A stretch of DNA of 61,074 nt, taken from positions 1 to 61,074 of the forward strand of contig NZ_ALVY01000218.1 in the NCBI RefSeq assembly GCF_000332035.1, written 5' to 3'. This stretch comes from Gloeocapsa sp. PCC 73106. GTDB lineage: Bacteria > Cyanobacteriota > Cyanobacteriia > Cyanobacteriales > Gloeocapsaceae. The notes under the pieces are model-generated. The model searched no databases. It had not been told where the DNA came from and was given only the letters and a program-made list of their open reading frames with translations. The position numbers and the translations under genes were made by a program. Positions 34,237-42,556 of the stretch are shown piece by piece (positions within the stretch are counted from its first letter, which is position 1; the number at the start of each line of letters is the position of its first letter).

Positions 34237-36795
34237 ATGGCTTTTACCCTTCAAATATTACATACTTCTGACCAAGAAGCAGGTATTCCCGCAACCCAAG
34301 ATATCATCGGATTTTCTGCGGTAATGAACGCTCTCGAAGACAATTACCCCAATACCGTCAAACTTACCAGTGGCGATACCTATCAAACGGGACCATTTTT
34401 CAACGCTAGTAATGACCTTTACGATTCTGAAACCACGGGAGAAGCTGCAGGTGCAGGGGGTATCGCGGATATTCTAGTACACAATGCTCTCGGTTGGGAT
34501 GTTGCATCGGTAGGCAATCACGAGTTCAGCGGGATAAGAGATGTGGGATTTTTTAGTTTACTTGCTCCCAATCCTGACCTTGTCAATGGTGCTAACGGTG
34601 GAATGGGTATTGGAGAGGAAGGTTATCCAGGTACAAACTTTCCTTACTTAGCTACTAATCTCGATTATTCGGAAGCCAATTTACCTCCAGGTTTAAACGT
34701 AGTCCCAGGTGGTCAAAGTCCCACAGGAAATAGCCTCAGCACTAGCGTCGTTTTAGATGTAAATGGTGAAAAAGTAGGCGTAGTCGGAGCAGTAACTCCC
34801 TTTTTACCGTCGATCGCTGATATTGGTAATATCAATATGACTACGGGGGATAACATTACCTCGACTACTCCCATTGCCGAGCAAGTAGAAGTATTAGTCG
34901 AAAGTATACAACCAGAAGTAGAAATGCTAGTCGCACAGGACATTAACAAAATTATCCTGATGACGCACTTACAACTGGCGGAGATTGAACAAGCCTTAGC
35001 TCAAGCTTTAGTAGAGGAAAATATCCCTGTAGATGTCTTGATTGGAGGTGGTTCTCACCGAGTCATGGCTAATGAAGATACACCTCTACGCGCCGACGAA
35101 ACACAAACACCACCTACTATACTGCAACCCTATCCTCAAGAATTCAGTGAAGGGGAGAATAGTATCTATTACATCAACTCGGGGGCTAACTATCGTTATG
35201 TGGCTCAATTTGTGCCCACCTTTGATGAAAATGGTGTGATTATCAGTTTCGATGAAGCAGAAAGTCAGCCCTACGCCACAGATTTAAATGGTGTAGCCAA
35301 TCTCTATCCAGGGGAAATTGAGACTTTTGAAGACGTCAGAGTTAAAGCCGATCCAGAGATAGTGGCAATTGCCGATGGTGTCAGAAACTTCATCAACACC
35401 CTAGACGGTAATATTTTCGGTCAAACCGACGTTTTCCTCAACGGGTTGCGCGAATCAATACGCAGTGAAGAAACTAATTATGGTAATCTAATCGCTGAAT
35501 CACAACGTTCTTACGCTCAGAAATATCTGGATGAATATGGTACGGAAATCTTAGAAGGGTTTGAGGAAATTCAAATTTCTTTCGTCAATGGTGGAGGTGT
35601 ACGTGATGCGATCGGTGAATCTTATATTGAGGGTGGAACGAACGCATTAATACAAAGACCACCCCAAGCTAATCCTTCGGTAGGTAAAGAAGAAGGAGAT
35701 ATCTCGGCACTTGATATCACTAATTCTCTGCGTTTTAATGATGGTTTAATCGTTGGGACGGTTACCGCTGAAGGGCTCTATGAAATAGCAGAACACACGG
35801 TAAGTGGAAGTTTTGCTCAAATCAGCGGCTTTAAATTTAGTTTTGATCCTACTGCTCCCGGTCGCACCGAAACACAACCTGGAGAACGCATCCAAAACTT
35901 GGTTTTAACTAACGAAGCAGGAGAAGGAATCTTAACCATCGTTGAAAATGGTGAACTGGTAGTAGATCCTGATTTAACTATTAGTGTAGCCACGAGAAAC
36001 TTCTTGGCAAATGGAGGTGGTGGTAGCCCTCAAGTGATTGAAAATAGAGTCGATTTAAGCGATTTCCAAGAGCCAAATAGCCTAGCTGATTTAGCTTCGG
36101 GTAGACAACAAGATGCTTTAGCGGAGCAATTAGCTACCAATTATAATAATGACAATGAACAAGCGCCTTTTGCTGAAGTTGATACACCTGTATCGCAAGA
36201 TGAGCGTATTCAAAACCTGGCTTTCCGCGACGACACTATACTGGGTGATTCACCAACGCTTCCTATAGAAGGTCCTACTACAGTATTTGGTACTAGTGGA
36301 AATGATGTTTTTGAGAGTGAAGTACCTACAAATCAAGGCTTTATTGGTGCTAATCAGATTCTCTTTACTGGTAGTGGCAATGACAGCGTAGATATTACTT
36401 TCGCTCCCGGAGGAGATAATTCTCGTCTCGATTTAGGTAGTGGGAATGATTTACTTTTCGCAGGAAGTGATCATCGGATCTTGGCAGGGTCTGGTGATGA
36501 TATTTTATTCTTGGGTTCTGGTGGGGGTAATAATATAGTTACTGGTGGAAGCGATAGTGATCAGTTTTGGCTAGTGACTGATATATTGGATTTACCTGCT
36601 GTGGTAAACACAATCACTGATTTCACTCTTGGTGAGGATGTGATTGGTTTTGCTAATACTGACCTTGGTTTTGGTGATTTAATCTTGACTCAACAGGGTA
36701 GTAATACTGTTTTGAATGCTTTGGGTCAAGATTTAGCGATTGTAGCTGATGTCTCTGTTGCGGATTTGAGTGAAGCTAACTTTGTTTTTGCTTAA
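34237..36795 (+). CDS. Secreted 5'-nucleotidase/metallophosphatase with C-terminal RTX repeats
   Basis: Residues 1-about 620 follow the UshA plan: metallophosphatase motifs LQILHTSDQEAG, LTSGDTYQTG, VGNHEF, LMTHLQ and GGGSHRV, then a 5'-nucleotidase C-terminal domain (SFVNGGGVRDAI, LDITNSLRFNDGL, INGF-like ISGFKFSFDP). Residues about 690-800 carry calcium-binding RTX-like repeats (GTSGNDVF, GSGNDSVD, GSGNDLLF, AGSGDDILF). There is no N-terminal signal peptide, so type I secretion through the C-terminal region is expected. The first motif is D-x-E instead of the usual D-x-H. It likely releases phosphate from nucleotides outside the cell. It starts 80 bases after coaBC. Confidence 0.88.
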   Translation: MAFTLQILHTSDQEAGIPATQDIIGFSAVMNALEDNYPNTVKLTSGDTYQTGPFFNASNDLYDSETTGEAAGAGGIADILVHNALGWDVASVGNHEFSGIRDVGFFSLLAPNPDLVNGANGGMGIGEEGYPGTNFPYLATNLDYSEANLPPGLNVVPGGQSPTGNSLSTSVVLDVNGEKVGVVGAVTPFLPSIADIGNINMTTGDNITSTTPIAEQVEVLVESIQPEVEMLVAQDINKIILMTHLQLAEIEQALAQALVEENIPVDVLIGGGSHRVMANEDTPLRADETQTPPTILQPYPQEFSEGENSIYYINSGANYRYVAQFVPTFDENGVIISFDEAESQPYATDLNGVANLYPGEIETFEDVRVKADPEIVAIADGVRNFINTLDGNIFGQTDVFLNGLRESIRSEETNYGNLIAESQRSYAQKYLDEYGTEILEGFEEIQISFVNGGGVRDAIGESYIEGGTNALIQRPPQANPSVGKEEGDISALDITNSLRFNDGLIVGTVTAEGLYEIAEHTVSGSFAQISGFKFSFDPTAPGRTETQPGERIQNLVLTNEAGEGILTIVENGELVVDPDLTISVATRNFLANGGGGSPQVIENRVDLSDFQEPNSLADLASGRQQDALAEQLATNYNNDNEQAPFAEVDTPVSQDERIQNLAFRDDTILGDSPTLPIEGPTTVFGTSGNDVFESEVPTNQGFIGANQILFTGSGNDSVDITFAPGGDNSRLDLGSGNDLLFAGSDHRILAGSGDDILFLGSGGGNNIVTGGSDSDQFWLVTDILDLPAVVNTITDFTLGEDVIGFANTDLGFGDLILTQQGSNTVLNALGQDLAIVADVSVADLSEANFVFA

Positions 36796-36817
36796 TTGCT
36801 ATAAGAATTTACAGCTT

Positions 36818-36844
36818 GAGCGATCGCTATGTATGGCGATCCTC
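36818..36844. other. HIP1-based hairpin after the nucleotidase gene
   Basis: GAG-c-GATCGC and GCGATC-CTC form a 9-bp stem with one bulged base and an 8-base loop, built on a HIP1 octamer. No T-run follows, so it is a possible RNA-stabilising hairpin, not a clear terminator. Confidence 0.3.
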
Positions 36845-36945
36845 ATTCGATGCGCAAATTTTTTACCTGCCGAGCACCATGAACGATGCGCTCTATACGG
36901 ACTGATATCATGGACTATAAGCACAACGTAATAACGAAAAGAAGT

Positions 36946-36990
36946 AAAAGTAGGTCAACGAAATCTTGAGAATTTCTGCCTACTTTTTTC
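36946..36990. terminator. Bidirectional Rho-independent terminator candidate
   Basis: AAAAGTAGG (36946-36954) pairs with CCTACTTTT (36979-36987), followed by more T on the plus strand and by TTTT in the opposite sense on the minus strand. The loop can form a further short stem. It sits between the convergent ends of the nucleotidase gene (36795) and the TPR gene (37017), where a shared terminator is expected. Confidence 0.6.
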
Positions 36991-37016
36991 TAGAGTACTA
37001 GGAACTAGTCCTGTTC

Positions 37017-37388
37017 TTACACATGATAAAGTTTTTTGTGTAACCAGATGGCTTCGCGTTGGTGACAGTAAAGGGGATCTTCAGAAATCGCGATCGCCTG
37101 ATTGAATGATTCTATCGCATTGCCATAGGCGCCCATTTCCTTAAGCACTAAGCCTCGATTGTACCAAGCTTGGTGATAATTAGCTTTTAGAGCTATAGCG
37201 GTATCAAAAGCGGCGTAAGCTTCAGCGTAGCGTTTTAATTCTCCGAGGGCGTTGCCCAGATTATTCCAAGCTTGGGGGTAGTTTTTATCAACACACAGGG
37301 CTTGTTTATAAGCTTCTACAGCCTCTTTGTAACTTTTTGTGACACAGAGGTTATTACCCTCTTCGTTCCAAGATTTAGCGTCCATCAT
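37017..37388 (-). CDS. Small TPR protein
   Basis: The 123-residue protein consists of about three tetratricopeptide repeats: AWNNLGNALGELKRYAEAYA, AFDTAIALKANYHQAWYNRG and KEMGAYGNAIESFNQAIAIS, with a capping helix. This is a scaffold for protein binding; no partner is evident. ATG 37388 and 37385 are both possible starts. It is 9 bases downstream of the DUF1232 gene on the same strand, so the two are probably cotranscribed. Confidence 0.75.
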   Translation of the reverse strand: MMDAKSWNEEGNNLCVTKSYKEAVEAYKQALCVDKNYPQAWNNLGNALGELKRYAEAYAAFDTAIALKANYHQAWYNRGLVLKEMGAYGNAIESFNQAIAISEDPLYCHQREAIWLHKKLYHV

Positions 37389-37397
37389 TTTTTTAAC

Positions 37398-37670
37398 TTA
37401 AACCGTTTCTACTTCTACAATCGTCTCATCCAAACTTGGAGATTGACGACGACGATTACGATAATCTAGCAGAGATTCAGAAAATTCACTCAACAGCAAG
37501 GTAATAATTACACCGTCATCTAGCCAACCCAAAATGGGTAAAAAATCGGGAGAAATATCAGTAGGAGTAACTAGATAAAGTAGTCCTCCAACAATTAAAG
37601 CCCAGCGATATTTGGAGTTACGCAGATTTTTGCCGTACCAGTTGTAAAATAGTTTGATGATCGCTCTCAT
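37398..37670 (-). CDS. DUF1232 (YkvA-like) small membrane protein
   Basis: From ATG 37670 the product is 90 residues: MRAIIKLFYNWYGKNLRNSK, a membrane-associated WALIVGGLLYLVTPTDISPD, FLPILGWLDDGVIITLLLSEF, then a charged tail. TPTDISPDFLP-x-x-GWLDD is the DUF1232/YkvA signature. Function is unknown. Reading further upstream to 37829 would translate through the tRNA-Thr gene and has no family support, so the shorter start is correct. Confidence 0.85.
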   Translation of the reverse strand: MRAIIKLFYNWYGKNLRNSKYRWALIVGGLLYLVTPTDISPDFLPILGWLDDGVIITLLLSEFSESLLDYRNRRRQSPSLDETIVEVETV

Positions 37671-37771
37671 TGATTTCCTAAAAATTCTAGTCTTGATATT
37701 ATTATCTTTGCAGTTTCTTTTAGGAAAATATAGTGTAGATAGTACCTTTGATCGGTACGGTTTTCGACCAA

Positions 37772-37843
37772 AGCCGGTGATAGGATTTGAACCTACGACC
37801 AGCTGATTACAAATCAGCTGCTCTACCACTGAGCTACACCGGC
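37772..37843 (-). tRNA. trnT: tRNA-Thr (anticodon UGU)
   Basis: The minus strand folds into a 72-nt cloverleaf. The acceptor GCCGGTG pairs with CACCGGC, the D-arm is GCTC/GAGC with AGTGGTA, the anticodon stem GCTGA/TCAGC closes the loop TTTGTAA with anticodon TGT, the variable loop is TGGTC, and the T-arm is GTAGG/CCTAT with TTCAAAT. CCA is not encoded; the base after the acceptor stem is U. Confidence 0.97.
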
Positions 37844-37883
37844 ACAGCTAATAATCTTAGCACAATTACATAAACATAGCAAC

Positions 37884-38531
37884 CTAAGCGAGATTATTTT
37901 CCATCGCCCAGCGTGCTAATTCAGTGCGATTGTGTAAGCTAGTTTTATTGAGCATATTCGATACGTGACTTTCTATAGTTCTTTTACTTACATTGAGGCT
38001 TTGAGCGATTTCTTGGTTAGCCATACCCTGAGCCAATAGATAAATTACTCTTTGTTCTGTGGGTGTTAAATCTACTTGATGGGGGATTTGAATCGTGGGA
38101 GGGGCTTTTCCTTCCTGATTAACTTGTCCTTTGAGACGGTTAATCTGTTTGAGTGTAGATTCTACCTGGGCGACTAATTCTTCTGGTTCAAATGGTTTAA
38201 CCATATAAACATCAGCGCCGATATTTAATCCTTTAACGCGATCTTGACTTTGACCCTTAGCTGAGAGTAGCATAATGGGAATAGAACTAGTTTGACTGTT
38301 TTCCCTAATTTGTTGGACTAAACTGTAACCATCCACCTCAGGCATCATCACGTCGCAGATAATCATGTCTGGTATTTCTTGTTGGAGAATATTCAGGGCT
38401 TGTTTGCCATTTTCGGCGCTAATAACGTTATAGCCTCGAAATTCTAAATAGTCTTTAACCAACAAGATTAAATTAGGATCATCATCGATTAATAGTAGTT
38501 TTTTAGACTCTTTTTGCAGGTTGTCTTTCAT
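37884..38531 (-). CDS. rre1: Response regulator, Ycf29/Rre1 type (receiver plus LuxR HTH)
   Basis: The 215-residue regulator has a receiver domain (14-130) with acidic pocket LLIDDDPN, phospho-acceptor in IICDVMMPEVDG (about residue 60) and the lysine in MVKPFEPEEL. A LuxR/NarL DNA-binding domain follows (150-215): LTPTEQRVIYLLAQGMANQE and SKRTIESHVSNMLNKTSLHN. The ending NRTELARWAMENN and overall pattern match cyanobacterial Rre1, related to plastid Ycf29, a stress-responsive regulator. No sensor kinase is adjacent. It lies 40 bases from the tRNA-Thr gene, upstream of it on the same strand. Confidence 0.85.
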   Translation of the reverse strand: MKDNLQKESKKLLLIDDDPNLILLVKDYLEFRGYNVISAENGKQALNILQQEIPDMIICDVMMPEVDGYSLVQQIRENSQTSSIPIMLLSAKGQSQDRVKGLNIGADVYMVKPFEPEELVAQVESTLKQINRLKGQVNQEGKAPPTIQIPHQVDLTPTEQRVIYLLAQGMANQEIAQSLNVSKRTIESHVSNMLNKTSLHNRTELARWAMENNLA

Positions 38532-38565
38532 GGTGGTACCTGTCGAGTTCCTAGGTATTATTATC

Positions 38566-38952
38566 TTATTTTTCTAAGGGGGCTTGAACAAAAGCATAAT
38601 CTTCAACAATCCGATTACCGATTAGATGCTCTTGTATAATTCTTTCGATCACTTCGGGAGTAACGCTATGATACCAGACTCCATCGGGATAAATCAACAT
38701 AATTGGTCCAGAGTGACAGACGCGTAAACAATTCGCTTTGGTACGAAAGACGCAGCGAGGACGTTCTGGACTAGGCTGATCTAATTTTAACTCTTTGAGC
38801 CTATTTTTGAGATAAGTCCAAACTTCCAGGCTTTTTTGTGGTTCACAGCATTTGGGGATGGTTTGATCAGCACAGAGAAACACGTGTCGCTCAATTTGTT
38901 TGAGAGAGAGACTCTCTATAGATTCTTGAAATTTAGGGTATAGATTGTTCAT
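38566..38952 (-). CDS. Thioredoxin-like [2Fe-2S] ferredoxin
   Basis: The 128-residue protein matches the thioredoxin-fold ferredoxin family. Ligand cysteines are in RHVFLCADQTIPKCCE and RTKANCLRVCHSGPIMLIYPDGVWY (a Cys-x3-Cys pair). These proteins carry electrons or sense redox state; the partner is unknown. Its ATG overlaps the stop of the upstream methyltransferase by 4 bases (ATGA), so the two are translationally coupled. Confidence 0.85.
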   Translation of the reverse strand: MNNLYPKFQESIESLSLKQIERHVFLCADQTIPKCCEPQKSLEVWTYLKNRLKELKLDQPSPERPRCVFRTKANCLRVCHSGPIMLIYPDGVWYHSVTPEVIERIIQEHLIGNRIVEDYAFVQAPLEK

Positions 38953-39590
38953 TTACTAGCGATTACGGCGTAAAATGGATCTGTGGCGCCCAAACCGAGT
39001 AATTGTAATAAATTAGTCAGATTGGACTGATTAACTATCAATTCTGGGGTGCTAAAACCGGGAACGGATTGAATGTATTTTTTCACTAGTTGTAGTCTAC
39101 TGGTGGGAGTACCATCTCTCCAAGCGGCGATCGCTTTTTGAGAGAACATGCGATTAGAAAAACTCACAATTACCAGTCCCTGAGGTTTCAAGATACGATA
39201 AATTTCGCTAAAGATCGCTTCGGGATACTGTAGATATTGAACCGATACGGTACATAAAACCGCGTCAAAATCCTGATCTGCTAGGGGTAGTTTGGGATTT
39301 AAATTGAGATTTTGTGCGAAATAATGATTTAATCGAGTATTTTTCGCTAATTCTTCCTGATTGAGACCGTGTCCTTCTACGTGGCTAAAGGACATTTCCT
39401 CGGGAAGATGGGAAACCCAGCTACTCATGAGATCTAAAATGCGACTATCTGGTTTAAGTCTAGCCCTATACAGGTCGGTTAGTTGGGTGATAAAGTGGTC
39501 GTCTACATGAGTGACAAAACGAGGAAAAGCATAAAAGAGAGAATCTTCAGTGTTGTCTAATTTGGTACGTTGTTCTGGGTGAAGTAGCAT
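38949..39590 (-). CDS. Class I SAM-dependent methyltransferase (Methyltransf_11)
   Basis: The 213-residue enzyme has a Rossmann methyltransferase core: DSRILDLMSSWVSHLPEEMS as motif I (unusual, lacking the Gly-x-Gly loop), DFDAVLCTVSVQYLQYPEAI as motif IV and EIYRILKPQGLVIVSFSNRM as motif VI. The N-terminal FYAFPRFVTHVDD segment is common in cyanobacterial members. Substrate is unknown. It overlaps the thioredoxin-like ferredoxin gene by 4 bases and is 7 bases downstream of the O-methyltransferase. Confidence 0.85.
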   Translation of the reverse strand: MLLHPEQRTKLDNTEDSLFYAFPRFVTHVDDHFITQLTDLYRARLKPDSRILDLMSSWVSHLPEEMSFSHVEGHGLNQEELAKNTRLNHYFAQNLNLNPKLPLADQDFDAVLCTVSVQYLQYPEAIFSEIYRILKPQGLVIVSFSNRMFSQKAIAAWRDGTPTSRLQLVKKYIQSVPGFSTPELIVNQSNLTNLLQLLGLGATDPFYAVIASK

Positions 39591-39597
39591 GATATTA

Positions 39598-40260
39598 TTA
39601 TCGCTTTAGTGCTAGGGTTAAGCCATCGGCTATGGGTACAAGACTGAGACTAACTCGCTCATCGTGGAGGAGATAGTCATTAAACTGGCGCAGAACTACA
39701 GTGAGATTGTCTTGGTTATCTTCATCAGCAACTCGTCCACCCCAGAGTACGTTATCAACGGCGATTAAACCACCGGAACGTATGAGAGTTAGGGATTTTT
39801 CGTAGTAAGAGATATAGTTATTTTTATCGGCGTCAATAAAGACGAAATCAAATGTATTAGCTTCCCCTGCGGCTAGGAGTTGTTCTAAAGTTTCTAAAGC
39901 GGGGGCTAAATGTAACTGAATTTTGGCTTCTACTCCAGCTTGTTGCCAGTAACGACGGGCGATCGCTGTGTATTCGACGCTGACATCACAAGCGATTAGT
40001 TTACCATCACTGGGCAAGGCTAAAGCTACGGCTAAAGAACTATAACCAGTAAATACTCCTATTTCTAGGGCTTTTTTTGCCCCTATTAACTGTACGAGTA
40101 AGGCCATAAATTGACCTTGTTCGGGGGCTATTTGCATTCTAACTAAAGGGTGAGTAGCGGTTTCTTGACGTAATTGTTGTAAAATTTCTGGTTCTCGTAA
40201 AGAAACCCGACAGAGATATTCATAAAGTTGGGAATCTAATCCTATAGTTTGATTAGTCAT
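39598..40260 (-). CDS. O-methyltransferase (CCoAMT-like, Methyltransf_3)
   Basis: From ATG 40260 the 220-residue protein starts MTNQTIGLDSQLYEYLCRVS, and has KALEIGVFTGYSSLAVALAL (SAM motif I), FDFVFIDADKNNYISYYEKS (metal-binding Asp) and IAVDNVLWGGRVAD. This is the cation-dependent catechol/caffeoyl-CoA O-methyltransferase family common in cyanobacteria. Substrate is unknown. A GTG at 40272 would overlap the ferredoxin gene by 7 bases; ATG 40260 is preferred for its conserved start. It belongs to the run cobQ, ferredoxin, OMT, methyltransferase, ferredoxin. Confidence 0.88.
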   Translation of the reverse strand: MTNQTIGLDSQLYEYLCRVSLREPEILQQLRQETATHPLVRMQIAPEQGQFMALLVQLIGAKKALEIGVFTGYSSLAVALALPSDGKLIACDVSVEYTAIARRYWQQAGVEAKIQLHLAPALETLEQLLAAGEANTFDFVFIDADKNNYISYYEKSLTLIRSGGLIAVDNVLWGGRVADEDNQDNLTVVLRQFNDYLLHDERVSLSLVPIADGLTLALKR

Positions 40261-40265
40261 ATTTT

Positions 40266-40505
40266 TTACCAAATTGGATCGCAGGAGAGATTGATCGTCA
40301 TTTCTGTTCGATTTAGGGGTACATCGCTAATACAAGCGCAGATAGCGCTACCATCGTCTAATTCTACTTCACAAGCGTGACAACAGCCCATTAAACAGCC
40401 TGTAGGAATATTCACACCCGCTCTAGCAGCTACGGCTAAAATTGGCTCTCCATGGGAGGCTTCAATGAGCACGTCATCAGGCAAAAAGTGTATTTGCACG
40501 GTCAT
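40266..40505 (-). CDS. Plant-type [2Fe-2S] ferredoxin-like protein
   Basis: The 79-residue protein has a short ferredoxin fold: EPILAVAARAGVNIPTGCLM then GCCHACEVELDDGSAICACI, giving the Cys-x4-Cys-x2-Cys pattern plus a distal cysteine. It is shorter than photosynthetic PetF and lacks its acidic C-terminus, so it is probably a dedicated electron carrier. It starts inside the last 29 bases of cobQ on the same strand, a strong coupling to the cobalamin gene, though a functional link is not proven. Confidence 0.85.
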   Translation of the reverse strand: MTVQIHFLPDDVLIEASHGEPILAVAARAGVNIPTGCLMGCCHACEVELDDGSAICACISDVPLNRTEMTINLSCDPIW

Positions 40506-41985
40506 GAGTTTTGAGTTCTTCGACTAGGGATAAGTCTAGATTAGCAGCAACGAAGTCGGCGATCGCTTCTAAGGTTGCTTCTCTCTGTTGCTGATAGTTT
40601 GCTACACCATTGGGTAAAGCTTCTAAGCCACGTTTGCTGCGTAATAGATTTAGCCAGGAGCGTCGCCAACAGCTATTATCTAGTAAGCCGTGGAGATAGC
40701 AACCCCAGATTGTTTGTGCTTCGTTAACTATTCCTAAACTGCTGTCGTCAAAAATAAACTTTTCTCTCTGGAATTTGGCTGTAATTAATTCTGTTCTACC
40801 TTGGTGAATTTCATACCCTTCGATGGGTAAGCATTGTTCAGGATAATAAGAGATGGTTTTTCTTTGACGGGTAATTTTATTACGGGTAATAGTAGTGACG
40901 GTGGGTAAAAGATTTAAGCCTAGGTAAGATGTTTGATCTCCTTCTAAACCTTCTAAATCTAGGACTTTTTCTCCCAACATTTGAAAACCGCCGCAAATAC
41001 CGAGAATTGTACCTCCTTGGGCGGCATATTGCTGTAATTGTCTCGCCATGCCACTTTTTTCTAAAACTCTTAAGTCTGAGATGGTCGTTTTAGATCCAGG
41101 AATAATCACCGCGTCAGGATGACCCAACATTTCATCAGGATGAATGTATTCTAAGGATACGGTATTTTCGGCGGCAAGTGGATCAAAGTCGGTAAAATTA
41201 GCTATGTACGGCAAACGAATTACCTTAATGGTCAGGTCACGATAATCACAAGATTTCTGTCTTTCTAACAAGTCTAGGGAGTCTTCTGGGGGTAAGAGTC
41301 TTTCTGTCCAGGGTATTACTCCGAGTACGGGAATTCCGGTATAATCTTCGAGCCATCTGATCCCTGATTCGAGTAGAGATAGAGCACCACGAAATTTATT
41401 AATTACTATGCCTTTGATCAGCGATCGCTCATCGGGATCTAAAAGAGCGAGGGTACCTACCACGTGAGCAAACGCACCACCTCTATCGATATCTACTATT
41501 AAGATTGTCTTAGCGTTGAGATATTTAGCCACGCGCATATTGGTCAAGTCTCTATGCTTCAGATTAATTTCTGCTGGACTTCCTGCGCCTTCGCAGACGA
41601 TGACGTCGTAGTTTTGTTTTAAGATTGCCAGAGATTCGGTAATCGCTTTCCAGCCTCGGTGAAAATATTGACGGTAATAATTTTGGGCGCTCGTTATTCC
41701 CGCTACTTGTCCTTTGATAATCACTTGAGAGGTCATGTTTCCCTGAGGTTTAAGTAAGATGGGGTTCATCTCTACTCTGGGTTGAGTTTTAGCGGCCCAC
41801 GCTTGTACGGCTTGAGCGTGTCCTATTTCTCCTCCACTTTCGGTAACGTAAGCGTTGAGGGCCATATTTTGCCCTTTAAATGGCGTTACTCTAATACCCT
41901 CTCGGGCTAGAATACGACAAAGAGCGCTCGTCAGAAAAGATTTACCCGCGTGGGAGGTTGTACCCACTACCATAATTGCTTTCAT
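40477..41985 (-). CDS. cobQ: Cobyric acid synthase
   Basis: The 502-residue enzyme amidates the b, d, e and g carboxyls of adenosylcobyrinic acid diamide in cobalamin synthesis. The N-terminal ATPase half has MVVGTTSHAGKSFLTSALCR and VCEGAGSPAEINL. The C-terminal class I glutaminase half has the cysteine in GTILGICGGFQMLG and the histidine in WGCYLHGLLDN. Full length for CobQ/CbiP. No cobalamin riboswitch is seen before it: 6 bases separate it from the upstream Npun_F0494 gene. Confidence 0.95.
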   Translation of the reverse strand: MKAIMVVGTTSHAGKSFLTSALCRILAREGIRVTPFKGQNMALNAYVTESGGEIGHAQAVQAWAAKTQPRVEMNPILLKPQGNMTSQVIIKGQVAGITSAQNYYRQYFHRGWKAITESLAILKQNYDVIVCEGAGSPAEINLKHRDLTNMRVAKYLNAKTILIVDIDRGGAFAHVVGTLALLDPDERSLIKGIVINKFRGALSLLESGIRWLEDYTGIPVLGVIPWTERLLPPEDSLDLLERQKSCDYRDLTIKVIRLPYIANFTDFDPLAAENTVSLEYIHPDEMLGHPDAVIIPGSKTTISDLRVLEKSGMARQLQQYAAQGGTILGICGGFQMLGEKVLDLEGLEGDQTSYLGLNLLPTVTTITRNKITRQRKTISYYPEQCLPIEGYEIHQGRTELITAKFQREKFIFDDSSLGIVNEAQTIWGCYLHGLLDNSCWRRSWLNLLRSKRGLEALPNGVANYQQQREATLEAIADFVAANLDLSLVEELKTHDRANTLFA

Positions 41986-41991
41986 CGGTTT

Positions 41992-42405
41992 TTAATAAAG
42001 GGAGAAGTTTAACAAACGGGAATAGAGATTGACTAGGTGATCTTTCCAAGTGGCTCGGGGAAGTTCTGAGTTTACTCCCCATTGAGCGATGACTTGGCGG
42101 CCCAGGGGTGTCAGACGAAAACTATCGGTAATCCCCTGACCATCTACCTCTCGACGTAGGATTCCTACTTTGATTAACCACATTAGTTCTTGTTCTACTT
42201 TTGGTTCAGGGTTTGGTTTGTAGGTATAGCCTTTTTCTACGCTTTGACTTCCGGCTATTTGCGGCAGAGGTAAGCTGATTTTTGCCATAGTTACGAACAA
42301 ATTCAGCTTAAATGGCGAACAAATCACAGCGAGCGTCGCTCTTTTTCTGGTTTTAATTGAATAACTACTAATTGTTTGTTCTTTTTCTCTAGACTGATGC
42401 GGCAT
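41992..42405 (-). CDS. Npun_F0494 family protein
   Basis: From ATG 42405 the product is 137 residues. The conserved family blocks are ICSPFKLNLFVTMAKISLPL and IKVGILRREVDGQGITDSFR, then LTPLGRQVIAQW, which looks like a winged-helix segment. Function is unknown. A purine-rich GGGGAAGGAA stretch just before 42405 supports this start; an ATG at 42288 would remove the conserved ICSPFKLNLF block. It lies 6 bases upstream of cobQ and is divergent from smtA, so the operator region at 42499-42546 may control both directions. Confidence 0.75.
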   Translation of the reverse strand: MPHQSREKEQTISSYSIKTRKRATLAVICSPFKLNLFVTMAKISLPLPQIAGSQSVEKGYTYKPNPEPKVEQELMWLIKVGILRREVDGQGITDSFRLTPLGRQVIAQWGVNSELPRATWKDHLVNLYSRLLNFSLY

Positions 42406-42498
42406 CTTTCCTTCCCCGATTGAAAGCATATTGTGAAACATTGTAAAGCTTCTACCGGTAAATTTAAAGATAACATTAAATTTCCAGTCAACAACGCC

Positions 42499-42512
42499 TG
42501 AATGTCTGTTCA
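42499..42512. promoter_or_regulatory. SmtB/ArsR-type operator 1 upstream of smtA
   Basis: TGAATGTCTGTTCA fits the TGAA-N6-TTCA core of the 12-2-12 operators bound by zinc-sensing SmtB/ZiaR repressors. It lies about 50 bases upstream of smtA and 94 bases upstream of the divergent Npun_F0494 start. No smtB gene is in the window. Confidence 0.6.
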
Positions 42513-42532
42513 TCTGTTATAGTAAAAATATC

Positions 42533-42546
42533 TGAATACTCGTTCA
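42533..42546. promoter_or_regulatory. SmtB/ArsR-type operator 2 upstream of smtA
   Basis: TGAATACTCGTTCA repeats the TGAA-N6-TTCA core 34 bases after the first site, about three helical turns, and ends 10 bases before the smtA ATG. Its flanks (ATATC before, AGTGTTA after) resemble the Synechococcus smt operator as I remember it. Confidence 0.65.
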
Positions 42547-42556
42547 AGTGTTAACC

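Noticed and set aside
37671-37829. An upstream extension of the DUF1232 protein
   Set aside because: The added residues translate the tRNA-Thr gene and its flank; the family start is ATG 37670.
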